DNA from: Azotobacter chroococcum
Lineage (GTDB): Bacteria; Pseudomonadota; Gammaproteobacteria; Pseudomonadales; Pseudomonadaceae
Reading direction: 5' to 3'
DNA length: 64,000 nt
NCBI RefSeq assembly: GCF_004339665.1
Contig: NZ_SMMU01000014.1
Span: forward strand, 1-64,000
Below, in pieces: positions 37,348-45,520 of the stretch. Positions within the stretch are counted from its first letter, which is position 1. Each line of letters opens with the position of its first letter. The translations under genes and the position numbers were made by a program. A model generated the notes under the pieces. The model made no database searches. It had not been told where the DNA came from and worked only from the letters and a program-made list of their open reading frames with translations.

Positions 37348-39837
37348 ATGCAGAGAAATAAGTATGTCGGCAGTTGCCGGTTTTGGGCATCGCTGCTGCT
37401 GGGCGGCTGGATTCTGGTTTATCTATTTGGTGATTCGCTGCCGCCGATAGGGCCTTTCCTGATACTGCATCAGGTACTGGAAACAGCCTCTATCATGGTA
37501 AGTGTGCTGATCTTCGTCATTGGCTGGCATACGTTCAGGATGCACGCAAATCATGCCATCCTGATTGTTTCCTGTACTTTCCTGGGAGTGGCGATTTCCG
37601 ACTTCTCGCACATGCTGTCTTATACGGGAATGCCCGACTTTTTCGGTCAAAATTCCCCGGAGAAGGCGATTGGCTTCTGGCTGCTGGCACGTTATTTAAC
37701 GGCAATAGGCATGTTGATCATGGCCTGCCTGCCCTGGCGAGTGCTGGCCTGCAGTCATTCTATCTCGACCAATAGAGATAGATATATAGCCCTTCTTGTT
37801 ACACTGTCGGTCATGTCTTTGGCCATCCTGACTTTGCTCCTTTTTCCAGAGGCTATCCCGAAGACCTATCAGGAAGATGTCGGCCTCACGCCATTCAAAC
37901 AGGGGGCCGAATTTGCAATTATTGCAATCTATTGCACCAGCATCGCCTTGCTCTTGATGCGAAGGCATGTCGATACGGGGCTTGAAACAAGTCTCCTGGT
38001 ATGTTCCTTGTCGGTCATGGTGATGAGCGAGGTTTTTTTTACGGTATATCGCAATGTCACGGATGCATATAACCTGTTTGGGCATATATATAAAATTACA
38101 GCCTATGTGATTTTATACAGAGCCATTTTTGTGGAGTCTATTCTGGCACCCTACAAGTCACTGAATGACTCGAGGCAACATATTCAGGTCCTCATGGAGG
38201 CATTGCCAGACATTATTCTCGAGACGCGTCTCGATGGCCTGCTTCTCAGTACCCATGTTCCGGCGGATGGAAGGCTGTTCAAGACGCAGGATCTGGAGGC
38301 AGGGCGTTATCTTCAGGATTTGCTTCCGCCCCAGGCTTTAGAGTGCCTGGTACGAGCGATGCGCGCAGCAGAGCACGACGGCCAGGTCGCGGGCCTGAAA
38401 TTCCAGCTTGGCAGGGCCGGAGAGGAGCTGGTTTTCGAGGTTTCGGCGTCGCTGCTCGCCCACTGGCCTGACGAGAGAAGTCATTTCATGATTTTGATTC
38501 GGGACGTGACGGAGCAAGCCAGAAATCAATCCAAGATCGAGCAGATGGCGCATTTCGATGCGCTCACCGGGCTGCCGAACCGTACGCTGTTCAATACACG
38601 CTTTGAAGTCGAGGCCACGCGCTGCGAAAAGAATCAGCAGCCCATGGCGCTGATTTTCATGGATCTCGACAACTTCAAGAATGTCAACGACTCGCTGGGC
38701 CACAAGGTCGGCGATGCGCTGCTGATCAAAATTGCGTCTCGCCTGGAAAGGATCCTGCGCCCGAGAGACATGGTGTCTCGCCAGGGTGGGGACGAGTTCA
38801 TGTTCCTGTTTCCCGAGGCGGATGCGCATCTGGCTGGACAAATGGCCGAGTGCATCAAAAGCTCCATCGAGCTGCCCATTCAGGTGGGGCAATATACGCT
38901 GCATGTCGCCGCCTCGATAGGAGTCTGCATCTTCCCCCAGGATGGCCGTGATCTCGACACCTTGTCCAGTCATGCCGATATCGCCATGTATCGGGCAAAG
39001 CATGAGCGGCGCAGCCATTACGAACTCTTCACGGAGGAAATGCAGGCCCGCACGGCTCGGACCCTTCTGCTGGAGGGGGCTCTGCGCGAGGCGATTCAAT
39101 GGGGACAGCTGGACGTTTATTACCAGCCGCAGTTCGATATAACGGGCACGCGGCTGGAAGGGGCCGAGGCACTAGTGAGATGGCAGCATCCCGAACTGGG
39201 CTTCATCAGTCCTGCCGAGTTCATTCCGATCGCCGAAGTCAGTGGGCAGATCATCAAGATAGGCGATCTGGTTCTGCACAAGGCCACACAGCAGATGAGG
39301 CATTGGCTGGATGAGGGCTTTCCCGGGGACATGAGCATTGCAGTCAATATCTCCATGGCGCAGTTCCGTGATACAGCCCTGCTGGAGAAGATCGACAGGG
39401 CGCTTGCTGACAATGAGTTGCCGCCATGGGCACTCGAACTGGAACTGACCGAAAGCGTGGCCATGGAGAATCCGGAGAAGGTCGGCGAGATCGTGAGCAG
39501 TTTGCGTTCCCGGGGTGTGAAGCTTTCCATCGACGACTTCGGAACGGGTTATTCGTCGCTCAGCTATCTGAAAAAGCTGCAGGTGCACAAGCTGAAGATC
39601 GACCGCTCCTTCATCCAGGCCATTTCAGCCGGCAGCAGCGATCAAACCATTGTCAGGGCCATCATCGGCCTTGCCAGGGATCTGGACATGCAGACCATCG
39701 CCGAGGGCATCGAGACCGAAGAGCAGCGCCAGATACTGGAGGAGCTGGGCTGCGATTCGGGACAGGGATATCTGTTCTGCAAGCCGCTGCCGGCAGCGGA
39801 GTTCCTGCCCAGGCTGCTCGAGCATTCCGTGAGCTGA
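37348..39837 (+). CDS. MASE3-PAS-GGDEF-EAL cyclic-di-GMP enzyme
   Basis: An 829-residue inner-membrane sensor for cyclic-di-GMP turnover. Residues about 10-265 are a MASE3 domain with seven or eight helices and signatures DFSHMLSYTGMPDFF and AIGFWLLARYLTA. A PAS-like segment (about 275-385) follows, then GGDEF with the intact active motif at about residue 480 (RQGGDEF), then EAL beginning with EALVRW at about 607 and retaining TESVAMENPEK, IDDFGTGYSSL and KIDRSFI. Both enzymatic motifs look intact, so net activity cannot be told. A GTG five codons upstream is an alternative start; neither has a good ribosome-binding site. The membrane half is less GC-rich than the catalytic half. Confidence 0.92.
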   Translation: MQRNKYVGSCRFWASLLLGGWILVYLFGDSLPPIGPFLILHQVLETASIMVSVLIFVIGWHTFRMHANHAILIVSCTFLGVAISDFSHMLSYTGMPDFFGQNSPEKAIGFWLLARYLTAIGMLIMACLPWRVLACSHSISTNRDRYIALLVTLSVMSLAILTLLLFPEAIPKTYQEDVGLTPFKQGAEFAIIAIYCTSIALLLMRRHVDTGLETSLLVCSLSVMVMSEVFFTVYRNVTDAYNLFGHIYKITAYVILYRAIFVESILAPYKSLNDSRQHIQVLMEALPDIILETRLDGLLLSTHVPADGRLFKTQDLEAGRYLQDLLPPQALECLVRAMRAAEHDGQVAGLKFQLGRAGEELVFEVSASLLAHWPDERSHFMILIRDVTEQARNQSKIEQMAHFDALTGLPNRTLFNTRFEVEATRCEKNQQPMALIFMDLDNFKNVNDSLGHKVGDALLIKIASRLERILRPRDMVSRQGGDEFMFLFPEADAHLAGQMAECIKSSIELPIQVGQYTLHVAASIGVCIFPQDGRDLDTLSSHADIAMYRAKHERRSHYELFTEEMQARTARTLLLEGALREAIQWGQLDVYYQPQFDITGTRLEGAEALVRWQHPELGFISPAEFIPIAEVSGQIIKIGDLVLHKATQQMRHWLDEGFPGDMSIAVNISMAQFRDTALLEKIDRALADNELPPWALELELTESVAMENPEKVGEIVSSLRSRGVKLSIDDFGTGYSSLSYLKKLQVHKLKIDRSFIQAISAGSSDQTIVRAIIGLARDLDMQTIAEGIETEEQRQILEELGCDSGQGYLFCKPLPAAEFLPRLLEHSVS

Positions 39838-39866
39838 GCGTTCCCTCCCGCCACTCCTTCCCGGGG

Positions 39867-41057
39867 CTACTGGATACTCGACGCCAGCTCGAAGATCGGC
39901 ATGTACATCAGGATCACGATCACGCCGATGACCAGGCCGATGAAGGTCATCAGCAGCGGTTCGAACAGGCGCACGAACCAGTCGATCCAGCGGCCGGTTT
40001 CCTCGTCGTAGAAGTCCGCGGTGCGCTCCATCATGACCCCGAGGTTGCCGGCCTGTTCGCCGGCACGCAGCATGCGCAGGGAGACCGGGGTCGCCAGGCG
40101 ATTTTCCTCCAGCGAGCGGGACAGGGCGTGGCCTTCGCGGATGAGCTCGCCGGCCCGGTCCAGACGAACGCGCGAGGCGGGGCCGAGCAGGCCGCGGACC
40201 ATGCCCAAGGCGGTGAGGATGGGGATGCCGCCCTGCAGCAGGATGCCCAGGGAACGGTAGAAGCGCGCCATCTCGTAGATGAACAGGCGCTCGCGGATGG
40301 TCGGGACTTTCTCGACCAGCCGGCCGAGGGCTCGCCTCACCCGTTCCTGGCGCAGCAGGACGACGAGGGCAGCCAGGACCGGCAGCAGGCTGCCGAGCAG
40401 TGCATTCTGATGGGTATGAATGAACTGCCCGACGCTCAGCAGCACCTGCGACAGCCATGGCAGGTTGGAGCCGAGCCCCTCGAAGACCAGGCTGAAGCGC
40501 GGCACCACGTAGCCGATCAGAAACAGCAGCACCCCGTTGCCGACCAGCAGCAGCAAAAGCGGATAGACCGAGGCGCTGATGATCTTCTGGCGCACCTCGT
40601 CCATGCGCGTGCGGTAGGCGACGTAGCGTCCCAGAGCGTCGCCGACCGCACCGGTCTTCTCGCTCGACTGCACCAGCGCCACATAGAGCGGGGGAAAGAT
40701 TGAGGGAAACTCGCCCAGCGCCTGGGAGAGGGACTTGCCCTCGTAGAGCAGGCGCACCAGGTCGCTGAGGATCTTGCGCGCCTGGGCGTCGGATTCCTTC
40801 TCGGCAAGGCTTTCGAGGGCGTCGATCAGCGCCAGGCCGGCGTTCAGCAGGGTGGTCAGCTCCTGGCTGAACAGCACCAGCGGGAAGGCTTCGCGGCGCC
40901 GCCAGCGGGCCGGCGACCAGCGCCTTTCGGCGCGCAGGCTGAGCACCTTCAGGCCCTGGTGTTCGGCCAGGCGCAGGGCGTCGGTCGGGCTCGGGGCGTC
41001 GAGGATCAGCGACACCACTTCCGCCGTCTTGCGCATGCCCTTGATCTGAAAGCGCAT
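39867..41057 (-). CDS. gspF: Type II secretion inner-membrane platform protein GspF
   Basis: A 396-residue protein with two T2SSF domains (about residues 60-185 and 265-390) and three membrane helices, the platform subunit that couples the ATPase to pseudopilus assembly. Typical stretches are FSQELTTLLNAGLALIDALE, SASVYPLLLLLVGNGVLLF, RSLGILLQGGIPILTAL and FEPLLMTFIGLVIGVIVI. The N-terminal domain is somewhat short. It follows gspG by 12 bases. No gspE, gspD, gspK or gspL is in the window. Confidence 0.9.
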   Translation of the reverse strand: MRFQIKGMRKTAEVVSLILDAPSPTDALRLAEHQGLKVLSLRAERRWSPARWRRREAFPLVLFSQELTTLLNAGLALIDALESLAEKESDAQARKILSDLVRLLYEGKSLSQALGEFPSIFPPLYVALVQSSEKTGAVGDALGRYVAYRTRMDEVRQKIISASVYPLLLLLVGNGVLLFLIGYVVPRFSLVFEGLGSNLPWLSQVLLSVGQFIHTHQNALLGSLLPVLAALVVLLRQERVRRALGRLVEKVPTIRERLFIYEMARFYRSLGILLQGGIPILTALGMVRGLLGPASRVRLDRAGELIREGHALSRSLEENRLATPVSLRMLRAGEQAGNLGVMMERTADFYDEETGRWIDWFVRLFEPLLMTFIGLVIGVIVILMYMPIFELASSIQ

Positions 41058-41069
41058 GTCCGGCTCCCG

Positions 41070-41507
41070 TCACTGCCAGCTGGTGATTTCCGCGTTCTCG
41101 CCTTCGCCGCCGGGCTGGCCGTCCTTGCCCAGGGTCAGCAGGTCGTAGTCGCCGTTCTCGCCCGGCGAGCGGTAGACGTAGGCGCGGCCCCAGGGGTCCT
41201 GCGGCACGCCCTTCTGCAGGTAGGGGCCGGACCAGCGCGGCTCGTCGCTGGGCGCCGCGACCAGGGCGTTGAGGCCCTGCTCGGTGCTGGGGTAGCGGCC
41301 GGTTTCCACGCGGTAGATGTCCAGCGCCTTGCTCAGGCCCTCGATCTGCGCGCGTGCGACCTTGGTTTCCGAGCGGCCGAGCTGGTTGAAGTATTTGGGA
41401 CCGACGATGCCGGCCAGCAGGCCGAGCACGACCAGCACGACCAGCAGTTCCAGCAGGGTGAAGCCCGGACTGCAGCGGGCCTGGGCAAGGGTTTGCATCC
41501 GTTTCAT
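41070..41507 (-). CDS. gspG: Type II secretion major pseudopilin GspG
   Basis: A 145-residue pseudopilin. The prepilin-peptidase site lies between G15 and F16 (CSPG-FTLLELLVVLVVLGLLAG), with the conserved Glu at mature position 5. The C-terminal part has the GspG loop and calcium-site type region (RYPSTEQGLNALVAAP, YLQKGVPQDPWGRAYVYRSPGENGDYDL). The start has GAGG about eight bases upstream. Together with gspF it makes a minimal two-gene unit; the other secretion components must be elsewhere. Confidence 0.93.
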   Translation of the reverse strand: MKRMQTLAQARCSPGFTLLELLVVLVVLGLLAGIVGPKYFNQLGRSETKVARAQIEGLSKALDIYRVETGRYPSTEQGLNALVAAPSDEPRWSGPYLQKGVPQDPWGRAYVYRSPGENGDYDLLTLGKDGQPGGEGENAEITSWQ

Positions 41508-41871
41508 CTGGCTGACCTCGGGTTCCGGTGACAGAAGGGGCCATGTCGCGACAGTGCCTGCAGCAGCCGCTCCCGCAGGAGGCTCCCTGCCGATAGGCAA
41601 TCCGCACATGGCCGGAGAAAACGCCGGAGCGCGCCGGGACTTCAGCAATCTTCAGGCCAGCCGTCGGAGGCCATTTTCCGCGGCACCGGGTGCCTGCCCG
41701 CTGGGGAATTGGGGATTTTCACCCACCATTCCCCGCTCCGGGCGCCGCCCCGGGAGCACCAGGGCCCGATGGCGTGGGCGCAGGAGAGCCTTTCCCGCTG
41801 CAGCACGATTCTTGCTCGGCTGCTTCGCCAGGAAGCCGCCGGGAGGCGGGCCGGAATCGGGAGAAGGAAGC

Positions 41872-42486
41872 ATGGGACGAGTGGCGGCAGTTCTGCTCGG
41901 TATGCTCGCCGCGCTGGGATTGGCGATGCCCGCGTATGGCGATATCTACCGGGAAGTGGCGGCGGACGGCAGCATCACCCTCACCAATGTCTATCGCAAG
42001 GAGCGCAAGAGTGTGCGCCTGCGTCGCGAGGCGCCAGCGCCGCCGGCCATGCCGGTGGCGACAGCGAAGAGGCAGAGGGGGGAGGCCGGTGCGCTGCCCT
42101 ATGCCGCGCTGGTGGCCGCCGCGGCAGTCGAGCACGGCCTGCCCGAGGCGCTGCTGCATGCGGTGATCCGCGCCGAGTCCAACTACGACCCGTATGCCGT
42201 CTCGCCGAAGGGGGCGGCCGGATTGATGCAGCTGATGCCGGATACCGCCCGCGAACTGGGAGTGGCCGACGTCTGGGACCCGGCCGCCAACATCCGCGGC
42301 GGCGCCCGCTACCTGAGGCGCCTGCTGGAGATGTTCGACCAGGACCTCAGCCTGGCCGTGGCGGCCTACAACGCAGGCCCCGGAGCGGTCATCGGCAGCG
42401 GCAGCGCCATCCCACCCTTCGCCGAAACCCAGCGCTATGTACCCAAGGTGCTCGAGCACTACCGGCGCCTGCAGAGCGGCGGCTGA
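41872..42486 (+). CDS. Lytic transglycosylase (SLT family)
   Basis: A 204-residue exported cell-wall enzyme. A signal peptide ends at AYG; residues about 24-60 resemble DUF4124 (DIYREVAADGSITLTNVYRK). The C-terminal GH23 lytic transglycosylase domain has the catalytic E102 in IRAESNYDPYAVS, then GLMQLMPDTARELGV and AVAAYNAGPGAV. AAGGAAG precedes ATG. It is divergent from gspG across about 365 bases of spacer in which nothing else was recognised; a role in opening peptidoglycan for the secretion pair is possible but unproven. Confidence 0.9.
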   Translation: MGRVAAVLLGMLAALGLAMPAYGDIYREVAADGSITLTNVYRKERKSVRLRREAPAPPAMPVATAKRQRGEAGALPYAALVAAAAVEHGLPEALLHAVIRAESNYDPYAVSPKGAAGLMQLMPDTARELGVADVWDPAANIRGGARYLRRLLEMFDQDLSLAVAAYNAGPGAVIGSGSAIPPFAETQRYVPKVLEHYRRLQSGG

Positions 42487-42843
42487 TCAGTCGCCGCGGT
42501 ATTCGCAGCCGCTGGTGCAGGTCTCGTGGATGCGTACCCGGGAGAGTTCGGGCAGCCGGGGCTTGAGCTGCTGCCAGATCCACTTGGCGAGGATCTCGCT
42601 GGTCGGGTTCTCCAGGCCCTCGATCTCGTTCAAGTAATTGTGATCCAGCCGCTCGTAGATCGGCTTGAAGATCTCCTTGATCTCGGAAAAGTCACGAATC
42701 CAGCCGGTGTAGGGATCGACCTCGCCCTCGATGTAGATGGCCACGCGGAACGAATGGCCGTGCAGCCGGCCGCACTTGTGGCCGGCCGGGACGTGGGGAA
42801 GGCGGTGAGCCGCTTCGAATACGAATTCTTTGAATAATTCCAC
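42487..42843 (-). CDS. queD: 6-carboxy-5,6,7,8-tetrahydropterin synthase QueD
   Basis: A 118-residue enzyme of the queuosine (and 7-deazaguanine) pathway, converting 7,8-dihydroneopterin triphosphate to 6-carboxytetrahydropterin. Zinc ligands H13 (AAHRLP), H28 and H30 (GRLHGHS), catalytic C24, and the DHNYLNE and [10 protein letters not shown] motifs are all present. Length is standard. Convergent with the transglycosylase with no gap (the stops abut), and divergent from the bqs-type operon. Confidence 0.96.
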   Translation of the reverse strand: MELFKEFVFEAAHRLPHVPAGHKCGRLHGHSFRVAIYIEGEVDPYTGWIRDFSEIKEIFKPIYERLDHNYLNEIEGLENPTSEILAKWIWQQLKPRLPELSRVRIHETCTSGCEYRGD

Positions 42844-42968
42844 TGGTAGAGCCTTGAATGAGGTGATGGGACGCTTCCCGCCCTGGAGAGCGCATCCCGC
42901 AGGCGTGCAGGGTGGATTTTAACCCCGGGACCGGCTTATGGTTCAGCAGGGGCGACCGGAAGTCGCCG

Positions 42969-42984
42969 TTCAGCGTGAATTAAG
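42969..42984 (+). promoter_or_regulatory. BqsR-box-like tandem repeat
   Basis: TTCAG (42969-42973), six bases, TTAAG (42980-42984) matches the reported BqsR operator TTAAG-N6-TTAAG with one mismatch. It lies about 150 bases upstream of the PepSY gene of the bqs-type operon, the expected place for autoactivation. Confidence 0.55.
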
Positions 42985-43072
42985 GTGCCGGCCGCAAACT
43001 GAGCGAGGCTCTCTCCCGGGCTGGCAGACCTGCCGACAACCTTCCCCATCAGGCTTTTCGAGGGAAATTTCC

Positions 43073-43120
43073 ATGCACGCTTTTGCCGTCCCGCTCGCGG
43101 GACCCGCTTTTGGCCGGTGA
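43073..43120 (+). CDS. 15-codon leader frame upstream of the PepSY gene
   Basis: ATG at 43073 is preceded by GAGGGA at about seven bases. The frame encodes [15 protein letters not shown] and ends at TGA 43118-43120, overlapping the first base of the next ATG (TGATG). It contains the perfect hairpin GTCCCGC/GCGGGAC (43088-43103). The PepSY gene itself lacks a ribosome-binding site, so this leader probably feeds it by reinitiation. Confidence 0.5.
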   Translation: MHAFAVPLAGPAFGR

Positions 43121-43437
43121 TGCGTTCGCGCGCCCGCTTCGGGGCTGGTGGACTTGTCCTGCTTTCCGCTCTCTGCCTGCCGAGTGCGAGCGCCCGGGAC
43201 CTGGATCAGGATCAGGCCCTGCGTCTGCGTCAGGCGGGCGCCATCCAGCCGCTCGAGCAACTGGTCCGCAATGCCCTGGATCGTTATCCGGGGGCCCGTC
43301 TGCTGGAGGCCGAGCTGGAGGAGGAGCATGGACGCTATGTCTACGAGGTGGAGATACTCACCGCGCAGGGCGTCGTGCGCGAGCTGGAGTTGGATGCCCG
43401 CGACGGGCGCATCCTGAAAGACGAGGAGGACGACTGA
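43120..43437 (+). CDS. Exported PepSY-domain protein of the bqs operon
   Basis: A 105-residue periplasmic protein. The signal peptide ([24 protein letters not shown]) is followed by a single PepSY domain ending [15 protein letters not shown]. Such small PepSY proteins accompany many metal- or cation-responsive two-component systems, including bqsRS in Pseudomonas, and may bind ions or tune the sensor. ATG 43120 is chosen; a GTG one codon earlier is in frame. Its stop overlaps the response-regulator ATG by one base (TGATG). Confidence 0.85.
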   Translation: MRSRARFGAGGLVLLSALCLPSASARDLDQDQALRLRQAGAIQPLEQLVRNALDRYPGARLLEAELEEEHGRYVYEVEILTAQGVVRELELDARDGRILKDEEDD

Positions 43438-44102
43438 TGCGCCTGCTGCTGGTGGAGGATTCGGTCGGACTGGCCGATGAACTGGTGACCGGCCTGCAGC
43501 GCCAGGGCTATGCCGTGGACTGGCTGGCCGACGGGCGCGATGCGGCCCGTCAGGGGAGCTGCGAGCCCTACGACCTGATGATTCTCGACCTGGGGCTGCC
43601 CGGCAAGCCGGGGCTGGAGGTGCTGCGCGACTGGCGTGCCCAGGGAGTGGCTACGCCGGTGCTGGTGCTGACCGCCCGCGCCTCCTGGGCGGAGCGTATC
43701 GAGGGGCTGAAGGCGGGCGCCGACGACTACCTGTGCAAGCCCTTCCATCCCGAGGAGCTGCAGCTGCGCATCCAGGCGCTGCTGCGCCGTGCCCACGGAC
43801 TGGCCAACCAGCCGCAGCTGGAGGCGGGCGGGCTGCAGCTCGACGAGGCGCGCCAGGTGGTGCGCTGCGGCGCGGAGGATATCGAGCTCACCGCCGCCGA
43901 GTTCCGCCTGCTGCGCTACCTGATGCTGCATCCCGGGCAACTGCTCTCCAAGGGACAGCTCGCCGAGCACCTCTACGACGGCGAGACCGAGCGCGACTCC
44001 AACGTCATCGAGGTGCACATCAACCGCCTGCGCGGCAAGCTCGGCCGGACGGCGATCGAAACCCGTCGCGGCCAGGGCTACCGCTTCGCGGGCGTGCGTT
44101 GA
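43437..44102 (+). CDS. bqsR: OmpR-family response regulator BqsR/CarR-like
   Basis: A 221-residue regulator. The receiver domain has the acidic pair in [10 protein letters not shown], the phosphoacceptor D51 (MILDLGLPG), T79 (VLTARASW) and K101 ([10 protein letters not shown]). The C-terminal winged helix has [33 protein letters not shown]-like [10 protein letters not shown] and [10 protein letters not shown]. The linked PepSY gene, the sensor's RExxE motif and an upstream BqsR-like box favour BqsR (also named CarR), the Fe(II)/Ca2+-responsive regulator of P. aeruginosa, over other OmpR-family members. Confidence 0.85.
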   Translation: MRLLLVEDSVGLADELVTGLQRQGYAVDWLADGRDAARQGSCEPYDLMILDLGLPGKPGLEVLRDWRAQGVATPVLVLTARASWAERIEGLKAGADDYLCKPFHPEELQLRIQALLRRAHGLANQPQLEAGGLQLDEARQVVRCGAEDIELTAAEFRLLRYLMLHPGQLLSKGQLAEHLYDGETERDSNVIEVHINRLRGKLGRTAIETRRGQGYRFAGVR

Positions 44103-45424
44103 GGTCGATCCAGCGCCGGCTGGGCTTCGGCCTGATCGGTGTCCTGCTCGGTGCCGGGCTCCTGCTGGCGCAGAGCACGTTCTGGATGCTCGATGCGGGG
44201 CTGCGCCGTTACCTGCAGGATGATCTGCGCGAGCAGGCCGAAGCCTTGCTGACCAGCCTGGCCCGCGGGCGGAACGGCGTCCAGCTGGACGAGCCGCGTC
44301 TGCCGGGTGTCTATCAGCGTCCCTATTCCGGACACTATTTCCGCATCGATCTGCCAGGTGAGAGCTGGCGCTCCCGTTCCCTCTGGGATCATGCCCTGAC
44401 GGATTCGTCCACCACGGGCCTGCAGGCCGGGCTGGTCGATGGCCCGGGCGACCAGCGGCTGCTGCTCTATCGCGCCGACTACCGGCGCTTCGGGCAGACC
44501 ATCTCGATCAGCGTGGCCTCCGACTACACGCCGATCCTGCAGGCCTACCGGCGCGTGCAATGGGTCGGCTGCCTGCTCGGGCTGGGCGTGCTGGTGCTGG
44601 TCGTGCTGCTGCAGCGGCTCACGGTGCGCCGGGCCTTGCGGCCGCTCGAGGAGGTGCGCCGACAGGTCGAGCAGCTGCAGCAGGGGCAGCGTCAGGCGTT
44701 GGACCCCGGAGTACCGGTCGAACTGGAGCCGCTGGTGGCGCAGATCAACCATCTGCTGCGGCAGACCGAGAGCACCCTGCAGCGTTCGCGGCATGCGGTC
44801 GGCAATCTCGGCCATGCGCTGAAAACCCCACTGGCCGTGCTGAGCAGTCTGGCCGCGCGGGTCGAACTGGCGGCCTGTCCGGAGCTGCAGGCGTCGCTGC
44901 AGGAGCAACTGGCGCAGATCGAGCAGCGCCTGGCCCGCGAGCTGGGCCGCGCGCGGCTGGCCGGCGAGGCGCTGCCGGCCAGCCATTTCGATTGTGCGGC
45001 GGAACTGCCCGGGCTGTTCGCCACCCTGGCGATGGTCCACAACCGCGGGCTGGCGCTCGACTGGCAGGCCCCGCCGGGACTGCGTCTGCCCTGGGACCGG
45101 GAGGATGTGCTGGAACTGCTCGGCAATCTGCTGGACAACGCCTGCAAGTGGGCGCGGACGCGGGTGAGTCTGGAGATCGCCGGAGCGCCGGAGGGCTGGG
45201 TGGTCCGGGTCGACGACGACGGTCCGGGGATGGCCGCCGAGTTTCGCGGCGAGGCGCTGAACCGGGGGATACGCCTGGACGAGCAGGTCGCCGGTCACGG
45301 ACTGGGCCTGGCCATCGTGCGCGATATCCTCGATGCCTGGCACGGCCGGCTGGCGCTGCAGGATTCGCCACTGGGCGGCTTGCGGGTGGCGATCGAGTTG
45401 CCGGCGCGGCAGGAGGCGAGCTGA
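44099..45424 (+). CDS. bqsS: Sensor histidine kinase BqsS/CarS-like
   Basis: A 441-residue inner-membrane kinase with two helices (about 9-30 and 151-172) enclosing a periplasmic domain. That domain begins with [11 protein letters not shown], placing an RExxE motif at residues 44-48; RExxE is the reported ferrous-iron-sensing motif of BqsS. HAMP-like linker, dimerisation helix with H239 ([10 protein letters not shown]) and ATPase domain ([26 protein letters not shown]) follow. The only sensible start is TTG 44099, overlapping the regulator's stop (TTGA), implying tight coupling and possibly lower kinase expression. Confidence 0.88.
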   Translation: MRSIQRRLGFGLIGVLLGAGLLLAQSTFWMLDAGLRRYLQDDLREQAEALLTSLARGRNGVQLDEPRLPGVYQRPYSGHYFRIDLPGESWRSRSLWDHALTDSSTTGLQAGLVDGPGDQRLLLYRADYRRFGQTISISVASDYTPILQAYRRVQWVGCLLGLGVLVLVVLLQRLTVRRALRPLEEVRRQVEQLQQGQRQALDPGVPVELEPLVAQINHLLRQTESTLQRSRHAVGNLGHALKTPLAVLSSLAARVELAACPELQASLQEQLAQIEQRLARELGRARLAGEALPASHFDCAAELPGLFATLAMVHNRGLALDWQAPPGLRLPWDREDVLELLGNLLDNACKWARTRVSLEIAGAPEGWVVRVDDDGPGMAAEFRGEALNRGIRLDEQVAGHGLGLAIVRDILDAWHGRLALQDSPLGGLRVAIELPARQEAS

Positions 45425-45475
45425 GCTCGGAGGGGGTGTTGCGGGAGGAGCGGGGGGAGAGTGTCGCGGGGGAAG

Positions 45476-45508
45476 GCTATCGCGGAGCGAAAATCGCTCC
45501 GCGATAGC
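45476..45508. terminator. Perfect hairpin between bqsS and nuoN
   Basis: GCTATCGCGGAGCGA (45476-45490) pairs base for base with TCGCTCCGCGATAGC (45494-45508) around AAA. It lies between convergent bqsS and nuoN. The 15-pair stem and triloop make a very stable structure, but no T run follows on either strand, so it is a terminator-like or transcript-stabilising element. Confidence 0.6.
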
Positions 45509-45520
45509 GGACGTGCGGCG

